A DNA stretch of 56,564 nt from Acidimicrobiales bacterium. GTDB taxonomy: Bacteria; Actinomycetota; Acidimicrobiia; Acidimicrobiales; MedAcidi-G1. Location: NCBI GenBank assembly GCA_016845305.1, contig JAERSW010000026.1, forward strand, positions 1 to 56,564. Reading direction: 5' to 3'. Shown piece after piece: positions 27,079 to 36,832 of this stretch. The position numbers were made by a program, and so were the translations under genes. Each line of letters starts with the position of its first letter. The first letter of the stretch is position 1. The notes below the pieces were generated by a model. It saw only the letters and a program-made list of their open reading frames with translations. It was not told the origin of the DNA and did no database searches.

Positions 27079-27717
27079 CTAGGACGGGGGTGTGACCGCT
27101 CCCCGGTCGCCCACGAGCCGGTCGACGGCGCCGACGACCGTGTCGACGTTGCCCGCTCGGTCGCCGGTCCCATCCAGGCGGAGGTCGGCGTCTTCGCCGC
27201 TGGGCGCCACGAACTCGTCGTGCATGGGGCCCACGGTGGCGGCGAACTGGGCCCGCACGCTCTCCGGGGTGCGCCCCCGCTCGGCCACGTCACGGTCCAT
27301 CCGCCGAGCGAGGCGGACCGCTTCGGGAGCCTCCACGAACACCGCCAGGTCGAGCCTCCGACGGACCTCGGGGACGGCCAGGACGAGGATGCCGTCCACC
27401 ACCACGACCGGCCGGGGTTCCACCCGCCGGGTCCGCCCGGTCCGGGTGTGGGTGGCGAAGTCGTAGACGGGCACGTCGACGGCCCGGCCGGCCAGCAGCC
27501 CGTCGAGGTGCTCGACCAGGAGGCCACCGTCCAGCGAGTCCGGATGGTCGAAGTTGACCGTCGCCCGGTCGGCCGGATCCAGGTGGACCAGGTCGTGGTA
27601 GTACTCGTCGAACCAGAGCACGGAGGCCCGGTCGCCGAGCCGGGACACCACGCCGTGGACCAGCGTGGTCTTGCCGGCCCCACTGCCTCCGGCCACGCCC
27701 AGAACCGTGCTCCGCAC
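27079..27717 (-). CDS. udk: Uridine kinase-like P-loop kinase
   Basis: Predicted to phosphorylate uridine/cytidine in pyrimidine salvage. The 212-residue protein opens with VLGVAGGSGAGKTTLVHGVV (P-loop), then WFDEYYHDL, VNFDHPDSLDG, VYDFATHTRTG and VVVDGILVLAVPEVRRRLDL. A different phosphoribulokinase/uridine kinase-type substrate cannot be excluded. The GTG start has TAGGAT 8 bases upstream and no Shine-Dalgarno sequence. The comF-like gene follows after 11 bases. Confidence 0.86.
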   Translation of the reverse strand: MRSTVLGVAGGSGAGKTTLVHGVVSRLGDRASVLWFDEYYHDLVHLDPADRATVNFDHPDSLDGGLLVEHLDGLLAGRAVDVPVYDFATHTRTGRTRRVEPRPVVVVDGILVLAVPEVRRRLDLAVFVEAPEAVRLARRMDRDVAERGRTPESVRAQFAATVGPMHDEFVAPSGEDADLRLDGTGDRAGNVDTVVGAVDRLVGDRGAVTPPS

Positions 27718-27725
27718 GGACTCGG

Positions 27726-27731
27726 ATCCTA
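27726..27731 (-). promoter_or_regulatory. Putative -10 element of udk
   Basis: TAGGAT on the minus strand ends 8 bases before the udk GTG and does not coincide with the ahcY stop. Confidence 0.4.
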
Positions 27732-27779
27732 GGACCCGCCTCCCGGCGGATCCGCCCCGGAGATCGGCGACCGAAGGGC

Positions 27780-29237
<1,458 letters not shown>

Positions 29238-29399
29238 GACGGCTCCTGGAGGCGTCCCGATGGACGCCGGTGGTCGGGCCGACCGGATTGGTGGGCGGCT
29301 CGTTCGATGGGAAGCCGGGCTGGGGTCGTCTGACGCCGGTTCATGCAGCCACGGTTCCCCCGAGGCTACCGGGTGCGGGCGGTCCGGACGGGGCGGCGG

Positions 29400-30401
29400 T
29401 CAGCGTCGGGGACCCGGCGCGACCAGGTACGCCGTCCCATCGGCCCGGACCTCGACCGGCCCGTCGTCCGGTCCGATCCACGCCGCCCCTCCCGCCCGGA
29501 CGACGACCTCGACGCCGTCCGGTCCGGCCATCGTGGCGGTCCCGGCCGCGCACGCCACCACGGTCGGCTGCCCGTCGGAGACGGTCCCGGCCCCGTGGGC
29601 CAGGCGCCGGACGGCGAAGGCGTCGGTCGGGAGGTCGTAGCGGTGGTCCGTCCCATCGGGTCGCAGGACCACCGGGGCCGCATCGACGTCCAGGAGGTCG
29701 AGGAAGGCGTCGACGTCCACGTGCTTGCTCGTCAGCCCGGCCCGCACCACCGAGTCCGACCGGGCCATCACCTCGACGGCCAGGCCCGACCGGTGCACGT
29801 GGGGCATGCCGGGCACCACGTACAGGGCCTCGCCCGGCTCGAGGACGACCCGGCGCATCAGGGGCAGTAGGTGCTCCGCCGGATCCTCCGGAGGGTCGGC
29901 GGTCGGGACTCCCGAGAGGGCTCCGGCGACGGCGGCCCCCACGTCTCCGTCGGCGAGTGGATCGACGACCACGTCCGGGAGGCCGGCCGCCCGCGCCGCG
30001 ACCAGCGCCTCGGTCGCCGGAAGCAGGCCGCAGAGGCTGGTGAAGCGCTCGACGGCCACCACCACCTCGGGCTTGCCCACCGGGTCGGGGAAGCAGCGTC
30101 GGGGGTCGCCCACGGCCAGGCCGGCCTCCTCCTCCCGCCGGTGGCCGGCGACGGCGGCCGCGTCGTCGGGATGCACCTGCAGCGAGAGGGTCTGGGCCAC
30201 GGCCAGGAACTTGGTGAGGACGGGGAGATCGGCACCGGTGGCCGTCCGGCCGTCGGAGGCGAAGGCCGCGGGGCCGGCCGGATGGGCGCCGAACCACAGT
30301 TCGGCCTCGGGACGGCCATCCGACTCGACGCCGCGGAGGGCGGCCAGCGCGGTGGTCGATCCCCAGTCGTAGGTGCGGACGACGCCGACCAGTCGGTCCA
30401 C
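29400..30401 (-). CDS. manA: Mannose-6-phosphate isomerase, class I
   Basis: Zinc cupin enzyme interconverting fructose 6-phosphate and mannose 6-phosphate, feeding GDP-mannose synthesis. The 333-residue protein has VRTYDWGS, AELWFGAHPAGPA, the metal-ligand segment LSLQVHPDD, GKPEVVVAVE and the second metal site GMPHVHRSGLAVEVMARSDS. The GTG start has GGAG 8 bases upstream. The adjacent phosphomannomutase and the PIM mannosyltransferase give a clear consumer for the product. Confidence 0.93.
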   Translation of the reverse strand: MDRLVGVVRTYDWGSTTALAALRGVESDGRPEAELWFGAHPAGPAAFASDGRTATGADLPVLTKFLAVAQTLSLQVHPDDAAAVAGHRREEEAGLAVGDPRRCFPDPVGKPEVVVAVERFTSLCGLLPATEALVAARAAGLPDVVVDPLADGDVGAAVAGALSGVPTADPPEDPAEHLLPLMRRVVLEPGEALYVVPGMPHVHRSGLAVEVMARSDSVVRAGLTSKHVDVDAFLDLLDVDAAPVVLRPDGTDHRYDLPTDAFAVRRLAHGAGTVSDGQPTVVACAAGTATMAGPDGVEVVVRAGGAAWIGPDDGPVEVRADGTAYLVAPGPRR

Positions 30402-30441
30402 CGGTGGTCTCCGATCCCCTCGCGAACCGACGCCCGGGCGG

Positions 30442-30678
30442 TCAGCCTTCGAAGGTGGGTCGGATGCCCTCGGCGTCGGCCCGGGCCACCAGGCGCTCGT
30501 GCTCGCCGTCGTCCACCGATTCGGCCTCGTCGACCAGCATCACCGGGATGCCGTCGCGCACGGCGTAGCGCCGCTGCAGGCGGGGGTTGTAGAGGGCGGC
30601 CTCGTCGGCGAACCAGAGCAGCGGGCCCTTGTCCTCCGGACAGGCGAGGATGGCCAGCAACTTCGGATCGAGCGACAT
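30442..30678 (-). CDS. Trm112-family small zinc-ribbon-like protein (UPF0434)
   Basis: The 78-residue protein starts MSLDPKLLAILACPEDKGPL and has YAVRDGIPVML, the hallmark of the Trm112/YcaR family. In eukaryotes and archaea Trm112 activates methyltransferases; the bacterial role is unclear. Only one Cys (ACPEDKG) remains of the zinc-binding pairs. It sits between manA and phosphomannomutase as in streptomycetes. TAGCCT lies 7 bases before the ATG. An upstream in-frame start at 30708 is possible but less family-like. Confidence 0.88.
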   Translation of the reverse strand: MSLDPKLLAILACPEDKGPLLWFADEAALYNPRLQRRYAVRDGIPVMLVDEAESVDDGEHERLVARADAEGIRPTFEG

Positions 30679-30685
30679 GCCACCG

Positions 30686-30691
30686 AGGCTA
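30686..30691 (-). promoter_or_regulatory. Putative -10 element of the Trm112-like gene (leaderless)
   Basis: TAGCCT on the minus strand ends 7 bases before the ATG at 30678. This supports that start over the in-frame one at 30708. Confidence 0.4.
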
Positions 30692-30721
30692 TTGCCAGCG
30701 GGGCCCATGACCGCCGTGGCC

Positions 30722-33367
30722 TCAGGCGTAGAGCCCCCGCACCTCGGCGACCCCGGCCGAACACGCCACCTCGTCGGCCGCCTCCACGTTGAGGCGCAGC
30801 AGCGGCTCCGTGTTGGACGGCCGGAGGTTGAACCACCAGTCGCCGAGGTCCACCGTCAGCCCGTCGAGACGGTCCTGGTCGGCCGCCGGGTGGGTCGACG
30901 CGTAGTGGGCGGCCACCCGTTCGATGGCCGCCGCCGGATCGTCGACGACGGTGTTGAGTTCGCCGGACCCCACATACCGCTCCAGCGGCGCCAGCAGACC
31001 ACTCAAGGTGCCTCCCGTCCCGGCCTCCAGGTGGCGGGACAACGCCTCGAGGACGACCAGGGCGGCGATCAGGCCGCTGTCAGCCCGGAAGTTGTCGCGG
31101 AAGTAGTAGTGGCCGGAGTGCTCGCCGGCGAACACCGCCCCCTCGACGGCCATGGCCTCCTTGATGAGCGAGTGGCCGACCCGGGTCCGTACCGCCCGGC
31201 CGCCGGCCTCGGCGACCACCTCGGGCACGGCCCTGGAGCAGATCAGGTTGTGCAGCACCGTCGACCCCGGATGGCGTTCCAGCATCCCCCGGGCCACCAG
31301 TGCGGTCACCGTGGACCCCGAGACGGGCCGCCCGGCCTCGTCCACGAGGAACACCCGGTCGGCGTCACCGTCGAAGGCCAGGCCGACGTCGGCGCCGGTG
31401 GCCACCACCCGCTGCTGGAGGTCCCGGAGGTTCTCGGGCTGGATCGGGTCGGCCGGATGGTTGGGGAACGTGCCGTCCAGCTCCGGGTAGAGGTGGTCCA
31501 GTTCGAACGGCAGGCCGGCGAACGCCGCGGGGACCACCAGGCCGCCCATGCCGTTGGCCGTGTCGGCCACCACCCGCAGCGGACGCAGGCGGTCGACGTC
31601 GACGAAGGAGCGGACGTGGTCGGCGAAGGCGTCGAGCAGGTCCACGGCCGTCACCTCGCCCCGACGACCCGCCGGGTCCGGACCCGTGAGGCCGGACAGG
31701 TGGGCGATGGCGGCGGCCTCGACCTCGTCGAGTCCGGTGTCGTAGCCGAGCGGGGCCGCCTTCGACAGGCAGAACTTCATCCCGTTGTCGCCCGCCGGGT
31801 TGTGGCTGGCCGTCAGCACGACCGCCGGTGCATCGAGGAGGCCCGAGGCGAAGTAGACGAGGTCGGTCGACGCCAGGCCGAGGTCGACCACGTCCAGGCC
31901 GGCGTCGGTCACGCCCCGCACGAGGGCCTCGCCGAGGGGCACGCCGCTGGGCCGCATGTCGCGACCCACCAGGACCCGGGTGGCCGACGGTTCCCGGCGG
32001 CGGACCAGTGCCGCGAACCCCCGGCCGATGGCCTCGGCCAGCGGCTCGTCGATCGACTCGGGGACCGGCCCCCGGACGTCGTAGGCCTTGAAGACGGCCA
32101 GCCGGTCGGGGCCCGGGTCAGGACTCTGATCCAGGCTCGGGTCGGGGCTCGGGTCGGGGCTCGGGTCAGGGCCCAGGGAGGGACCGGACGGATAGTCCCC
32201 ACGGCGGGCCCGTTGGCGGACCCGGACCAGGTCGGCCACCAGGCGCAGGCCGTCGCGCAGCACCCGCACCGTGGACCGCTCGGAGTTCTCCACCTCGACC
32301 GGCACCTCGGCCAGGGTCAGGCGCCAGCGCTCGGCCAGGTGGAACAGTTCCACGTCGAGGGCGAAGCCGTCCAGCGTTGAGGCGGCGAACAGGGGCCGGG
32401 CCACGTCGGACCGGAAGGCCTTGAGGCCGCACTGGGTGTCGCGGTACTGGCCGAGCAGCAGGGCGTGGGTGGCCAGGTTGACCAGGCGGCCGCCGGCCTC
32501 CCGGAGGCGACCGGCCCGGACCAGCGTGCGGGTGTCGGTGTGCCGGCGGCTGCCCACCACCACGTCGAAGCCCTCCTCCACCCGGGCCACCAGCGTGGCG
32601 GCCTGGGCGGGCCCGTAGGCCAGGTCGGCGTCGGTGAACAGGACGGTGCGGCCCGACGCCACGGCCATCCCCGCCCGCACCGCAGCGCCCTTCCCGGAGT
32701 TCCGATCCAGGCGGACCACCCGGTCGGCGCCGGCCGCCTCGGCCACCGCCGTGGTGTCGTCCGGCGAGCCGTCGTCCACGACCACCACCTCGAGGTCGTC
32801 GGCGGACACCCCCTCCCCACCAGCGCCGGTGAGGGCCTCGCCCAACTCCGCACGGACTCGTCGCACCGAATCGCCGATCCGGTCGGCCTCGCGGTAGGCG
32901 GGCAGCACGACGGTCACCCGGACCGATCCGGGGGACGGACCACGGTCGACCGGACGGTCCTGCTCGCGTCGGATGACCCGGAACAGGAAGGCCCGGTAGG
33001 CCACGCCCCGCACGCCGCCGGCGACGACCACGGCCCCGGCCTTGGCCACCAGCAGGCGCACCGTGGACGGGTCGTCGACGCCGCCACCGGCCGAAAGCAC
33101 GACCGCCAGCACGCCGAGGTCGACCAGGCCGGCCACGGTGACCACGAGGGCGAAGACCCGGCGGATCCGGATCCACCGGGCGTACGGGTCATCCCGCAGG
33201 GTGATCCCCCGGTGCAGGACCAGGGCCACCACCGCGGCCGACGCCAGGGCCACCGGATCGGCCAACCAGGTCGGCCACCCGGTCCGGACGAGGACGACGA
33301 GCAGGCCGACGTCCACCGCGGTGGCCACCAGCCCGACGACGGCGAACCGTCGGAGCCGCTCCCTCAC
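30722..33367 (-). CDS. Fusion: GtrA-like membrane domain + family 2 glycosyltransferase + phosphomannomutase
   Basis: One uninterrupted 881-codon frame with three usually separate proteins. Residues 1-135 form a four-helix GtrA-like domain (RFAVVGLVATAVDVG), associated with moving polyprenyl-linked sugars across the membrane. About 148-390 is a DPM1/Alg5-like GT2 with VVVVDDGSPDDT, FTDADLAYG, VVGSRRHTDTR and QCGLKAFRSDVA. About 393-420 is a Pro/Asp/Ser linker from 12-base repeats. About 424-881 is a phosphomannomutase/phosphoglucomutase with the phosphoserine loop VLTASHNPAGDNGMKF, metal loop FDGDADRVF, sugar loop GEHSGHYYF and RPSNTEPLLRLN. The GTG start overlaps the upstream stop as GTGA. 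The protein could make mannose 1-phosphate and, separately, a polyprenyl-phosphate sugar. A sequencing error joining two genes is possible but would have to lie in the repeat. Confidence 0.88.
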   Translation of the reverse strand: MRERLRRFAVVGLVATAVDVGLLVVLVRTGWPTWLADPVALASAAVVALVLHRGITLRDDPYARWIRIRRVFALVVTVAGLVDLGVLAVVLSAGGGVDDPSTVRLLVAKAGAVVVAGGVRGVAYRAFLFRVIRREQDRPVDRGPSPGSVRVTVVLPAYREADRIGDSVRRVRAELGEALTGAGGEGVSADDLEVVVVDDGSPDDTTAVAEAAGADRVVRLDRNSGKGAAVRAGMAVASGRTVLFTDADLAYGPAQAATLVARVEEGFDVVVGSRRHTDTRTLVRAGRLREAGGRLVNLATHALLLGQYRDTQCGLKAFRSDVARPLFAASTLDGFALDVELFHLAERWRLTLAEVPVEVENSERSTVRVLRDGLRLVADLVRVRQRARRGDYPSGPSLGPDPSPDPSPDPSLDQSPDPGPDRLAVFKAYDVRGPVPESIDEPLAEAIGRGFAALVRRREPSATRVLVGRDMRPSGVPLGEALVRGVTDAGLDVVDLGLASTDLVYFASGLLDAPAVVLTASHNPAGDNGMKFCLSKAAPLGYDTGLDEVEAAAIAHLSGLTGPDPAGRRGEVTAVDLLDAFADHVRSFVDVDRLRPLRVVADTANGMGGLVVPAAFAGLPFELDHLYPELDGTFPNHPADPIQPENLRDLQQRVVATGADVGLAFDGDADRVFLVDEAGRPVSGSTVTALVARGMLERHPGSTVLHNLICSRAVPEVVAEAGGRAVRTRVGHSLIKEAMAVEGAVFAGEHSGHYYFRDNFRADSGLIAALVVLEALSRHLEAGTGGTLSGLLAPLERYVGSGELNTVVDDPAAAIERVAAHYASTHPAADQDRLDGLTVDLGDWWFNLRPSNTEPLLRLNVEAADEVACSAGVAEVRGLYA
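32135..32170. repeat. Three tandem 12-base units in the linker of the GtrA-GT2-phosphomannomutase gene
   Basis: Units GCTCGGGTCGGG on the plus strand at 32135, 32147 and 32159, the last with one change. In the gene frame they encode PDPS repeats joining the glycosyltransferase and mutase domains. The 12-base length preserves the frame whatever the copy number. Confidence 0.9.
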
Positions 33368-36033
33368 CCGGATCCACCACCGTCGGCGGCGGCCTCCTCA
33401 GGGGGCTCGATGGCCTCCGCCGGGGCTTCGAACGGTTCCCCATCGGGGACCGGACCGGCGACCCGCCGCTCCACCCACCGGTCCAGGCGCCGATCGCCGT
33501 CCGGGCCGGCCGCCGCCACGTCGAACCAGCCGGCCATGCCCTCCCTACCGGGGTCGCGACGCGGACGACGCACCATGGCCACCAGGAGGACGATGCCAAC
33601 CAGCGTCAGCAGGATGGCGACCACGTCGACCGTGGTCCGCCCGTAGGCCAGCTCGACCTCCTCGGCGGTGGGCACCACCACCATGAGGTTCGGCGTGGCC
33701 CGCCACGGACCGTCGGCGCCCGACGCCTCCCAGTTCGGGAAGTACGAGGTCCGGACCAGGACGGGGACGCCCACCCGGTCCACCCGGAACGAGATCCCGT
33801 CGACGCCCTCGACCACGTCGGTGACGGCCACCGCCGGCAACGAACGGCGCTCGGGGTCCTCGTCGGCGGACACCCGCTGCCAGCCGGCCGGTCCGCCGAT
33901 GGTGCGGGGCACCGCGGTGGACCCCAGCTGGAAGGCCTCCACCGCCGGATCCAACCAGCCCTCGTGGTCGACGTCGGCGTAGACCGCGGGCTCCACGTCG
34001 AGCCCGACGACCAGCGTCGAACCCCGGACCTCGAAGACCGTCCACGGACCCGAGGTGGCCACCTCGTCGAGGTCCGGATGGGCCCGGGCCTCGCGGACCG
34101 CCCGCTCCGAGAAGGCCGAGTACCACCGCACCCCGAGCTGCCGGAGGTGGTCGATGCCGGCATCCAGGTCGAAGCCCCGGTACGGCAGGCCCCGCTGGGC
34201 CCGCGACGGCGCCACCGAGAGCTCGGACTGGACCAGGAAGTGGTACGGGGTGGTCGTCGAGGCCTCGAAGTACAGGCCCTCCATGGAGCCGATGCAGCCG
34301 TCGGTCCAGTGCGGCAGCAGCATCAACGCCATCGGCGTGCCGTACCGCACCAACTCGCTGCCGTACTCCCACATCAGCCGACCGCAACCCGACCGGTCGC
34401 CGTCGGGACCGGTGCCGTCGCCGCCGCCATCCCGGGCCAGGCCCATCATCGTGTCGGCCAGCGCCCGCTGCTCCTCCCAGCCGCCACCCGACGAGTCCCC
34501 CACCCGGTTCTCGTAGCCCTCGAAGTTCCACCGCACCCACGAGCGTCCGAGGTTCAGCTCGGTCGTCTCCATCCCCATCCAGCGGTAGGCGTTGCCGTCC
34601 ATGGAGCCCAGGGGCATCACCCGCAGCGGCAGGCCGACGAGCAGGACCACGGCGAGGAAGACGGCCACCGCTCCCCCGCCGGACACCAGGCGGCCCGGAC
34701 GACCGGTGGTCGACCGGCGCAGGCCGTCGAGCAGGCGCCCGGCCAGACGGAGCACGTCGGCCACGGCCATGGCGGCCAGCAGGTAGAGGCTGAGGTAGTA
34801 GGCGGGCAGAATCCGGCCGTTGTAGAGGCGCCCCTCCGGCAGGTGGACGAAGGCCAGGCCGAGCACCACCGCGGAGCCGGCCAGCACGAAGCCGAGGCGC
34901 CGCCGGAACGCCACCGACAGCACGAGGCCGAGTCCGGCCAGCACGATCACCGGCTGCAACGGCGGATCGTTGGTCAGGAAGTCCGCCGCCAGGTCGCCGC
35001 GGTCCCACAGGTACGAGCGGAAGGCGGTGAGCTTGTGCCACGCCATGTCGTTCAGGTGGTCGCGCTGCCACCAGAACGGCAGCACCCAGAACGCCGAGCA
35101 CAGTCCGGCCACCAGCCCGGTCGTCAGCAGCCACCGCAGCGCCTCGCGCCCGGGGCGGACGACCAGGGCCACGAACGACGCCACGAGGGCGAAGAAGGCG
35201 ACCAGCAGGTGGCACAGGCCGGTCAGCGCCAGCAGCACCGCGGCCGGCACCCGTCCGCGACCCGTCTCGAGGCCCCGGACGAGGAGGCCGAGGTAGACGA
35301 GGACGGCCGAGACGGCCAGGGCGTAGGCGAACTCGCCGGCCATGGTCGACATCAGGTTGCCGCCCATGATGTTGAACGACCGGTCGAACAGGAACGGCAG
35401 GGTGGCCACCGAGGTCAGCGCCGGGCCGGGGAACGGCAGGCCGGCGAGGCGCCCGGTGGCCCATCCGGCGATCGGCATGACCACCAGCCCGGCCACCGTG
35501 ACCCACTTGATGGCCATCCCGTAGTGGACGGGGACGACCAGGACCGTGGCCAGCGCCAGACCGGCCAGCAGCCAGCGGTGGTGGGCGGGGCGACGGCGCA
35601 CGATCTGGACGCCGGCGGCCACGATCGCCGGGAGGACGACCACCAGCAACGGCGTGGCCAGGCCGACGTCCACCGCGACCACGGCCAGCATGGGGACCAC
35701 CATGTAGAAGTGGTAGGCGGGGAAGCCGGCGTACCAGTCGGGCGTCCAGCCGGTCAGGCGGAGGCTCGGGAGCAGCTCGTCGCGCAGGAAGGCCGGACCC
35801 CACACGTGGGCGCCGAGGTCGCCGCCGGTCGGCGTGGTGTCGGTGAACAGGACCCCGTCCGGGTTGACCACCCACAGCACGAACCAGGCCGAGCCGAGCA
35901 CGACCAGCAGGTCCACCCACCGGGTGAGGGGTACGCGACGGAGCCAGGCGGCCACCGGACTGGCGGTGTCGTCGCCGCGCTCTCCGACCACCGACCTGTC
36001 GGCCGGCGCCTCGTCAGCCGAAACGTCGCTCAC
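33364..36033 (-). CDS. Large polytopic membrane protein of the PTPS-related/YfhO-like type
   Basis: Predicted inner-membrane protein, 889 residues, with about a dozen helices. After a charged N-terminus and first helix comes GGDLGAHVWGPAFLRDELLP and WTPDWYAGFPAYHFYM, the hallmark of the 6-pyruvoyl-tetrahydropterin-synthase-related membrane family, whose fold resembles GT-C glycosyltransferases. NGRILPAYYLSLYLLAAMA and a long extracytoplasmic domain (about 560-800) follow, then a last helix and an acidic tail. The GTG start overlaps the CPBP stop, and its own stop overlaps the start of the GtrA-GT2-phosphomannomutase fusion. This suggests it uses the lipid-linked sugar made there. Enzymatic activity is inference. 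Confidence 0.82.
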   Translation of the reverse strand: MSDVSADEAPADRSVVGERGDDTASPVAAWLRRVPLTRWVDLLVVLGSAWFVLWVVNPDGVLFTDTTPTGGDLGAHVWGPAFLRDELLPSLRLTGWTPDWYAGFPAYHFYMVVPMLAVVAVDVGLATPLLVVVLPAIVAAGVQIVRRRPAHHRWLLAGLALATVLVVPVHYGMAIKWVTVAGLVVMPIAGWATGRLAGLPFPGPALTSVATLPFLFDRSFNIMGGNLMSTMAGEFAYALAVSAVLVYLGLLVRGLETGRGRVPAAVLLALTGLCHLLVAFFALVASFVALVVRPGREALRWLLTTGLVAGLCSAFWVLPFWWQRDHLNDMAWHKLTAFRSYLWDRGDLAADFLTNDPPLQPVIVLAGLGLVLSVAFRRRLGFVLAGSAVVLGLAFVHLPEGRLYNGRILPAYYLSLYLLAAMAVADVLRLAGRLLDGLRRSTTGRPGRLVSGGGAVAVFLAVVLLVGLPLRVMPLGSMDGNAYRWMGMETTELNLGRSWVRWNFEGYENRVGDSSGGGWEEQRALADTMMGLARDGGGDGTGPDGDRSGCGRLMWEYGSELVRYGTPMALMLLPHWTDGCIGSMEGLYFEASTTTPYHFLVQSELSVAPSRAQRGLPYRGFDLDAGIDHLRQLGVRWYSAFSERAVREARAHPDLDEVATSGPWTVFEVRGSTLVVGLDVEPAVYADVDHEGWLDPAVEAFQLGSTAVPRTIGGPAGWQRVSADEDPERRSLPAVAVTDVVEGVDGISFRVDRVGVPVLVRTSYFPNWEASGADGPWRATPNLMVVVPTAEEVELAYGRTTVDVVAILLTLVGIVLLVAMVRRPRRDPGREGMAGWFDVAAAGPDGDRRLDRWVERRVAGPVPDGEPFEAPAEAIEPPEEAAADGGGSG

Positions 36034-36740
36034 AGCAGGACCAGCACGGTCACGGCGTTGAAGCCCACATGGGCCCAGACGGCACGGCCGAGGCGCCCGT
36101 CCCGCTGGGCCAGCCACCCGCACACCAGCCCGATCATCACCAGGGCCGGCAACTGCAGCAGCTGGAGGTGGGTGAGGCCGAAGAGGACCGCCGAGGCCAC
36201 CAGCGCGGTCCGGCGCCCCATCCGGGACTCGAGGGCCCGCAGGGTGAGGCCCCGGAAGAAGAGCTCCTCGGCCAGCGGGGCGGCCACCACCACCATCAGG
36301 ACGAGCAGGGCGACGCCCGGACCGGTGGCCTTGTCGACCAGCTCGCGGGCCGGGCCGGACACGTCGAGGTCGTCGGCCAGCAGCAGGATCGGGGCGTAGA
36401 GCAGCGGGACGGCGGCCAGCTGGGCCACCACGCCGATGGCCAGGCCCTGGAGTGCGTCCCGCACCCGACCCGGGGACCCGCCCCAGCCGAGGTCCGACCA
36501 CCGGACGCCCCGGACGACGACCAGCCAGGCGGGGACGCCGACGAGGCCGACGTAGAGGCCGCCCTGCACGATCGCCCCCGCGCCCATGCCGAGGTCGTCG
36601 GCGGCATCCGAGCCCTGCACGGCCACCACGACGGCCATGGCGACGATGCTGGCCAGGATCCCCAGGACGAGGCCGACCCAGACGTGGCCGAGGCCCCAGG
36701 ACACGGGCGGTCGGATCTCGTCCGCGGTGACGCCCTCCAT
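36030..36740 (-). CDS. CPBP-family intramembrane metalloprotease (CAAX protease-like)
   Basis: Polytopic membrane protein, 236 residues, about seven helices. The catalytic motifs are present: the EELFFRG block (APLAEELFFRGLTLRALE), the FGLTHLQL block, and a final His/Asn segment AHVGFNAV. Bacterial members act in bacteriocin immunity, prenyl-protein processing or regulation; which applies here is unknown. The ATG at 36740 was preferred to the GTG at 36749 because TAGGGT lies exactly 7 bases before the ATG. It is divergent from ftsH and heads the three-gene coupled unit down to 30722. Confidence 0.86.
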   Translation of the reverse strand: MEGVTADEIRPPVSWGLGHVWVGLVLGILASIVAMAVVVAVQGSDAADDLGMGAGAIVQGGLYVGLVGVPAWLVVVRGVRWSDLGWGGSPGRVRDALQGLAIGVVAQLAAVPLLYAPILLLADDLDVSGPARELVDKATGPGVALLVLMVVVAAPLAEELFFRGLTLRALESRMGRRTALVASAVLFGLTHLQLLQLPALVMIGLVCGWLAQRDGRLGRAVWAHVGFNAVTVLVLL

Positions 36741-36747
36741 CGACCGC

Positions 36748-36753
36748 ACCCTA
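36748..36753 (-). promoter_or_regulatory. Putative -10 element of the CPBP gene (leaderless)
   Basis: TAGGGT on the minus strand ends 7 bases before the ATG at 36740. It lies in the 92-base divergent spacer with ftsH, in a position not explained by any stop codon. Confidence 0.42.
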
Positions 36754-36820
36754 CCGAGGCCGTCCCATCCGCCCGTCGGCGCCCCAACGGGTCCGAGGCC
36801 CGACGGTCACGGGGTCCCCG

Positions 36821-36826
36821 TACGAT
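36821..36826 (+). promoter_or_regulatory. Putative -10 element of ftsH (leaderless)
   Basis: TACGAT ends 6 bases before the ftsH ATG, placing the transcription start at or next to the A of ATG. No clear -35 element is seen. Confidence 0.45.
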
Positions 36827-36832
36827 GGAGGC

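Noticed and set aside
29238-29399. Possible SAH riboswitch in the ahcY leader
   Set aside because: The 162-base leader does not contain the conserved core of known SAH riboswitches that I could find by eye. Only a normal Shine-Dalgarno sequence is visible.
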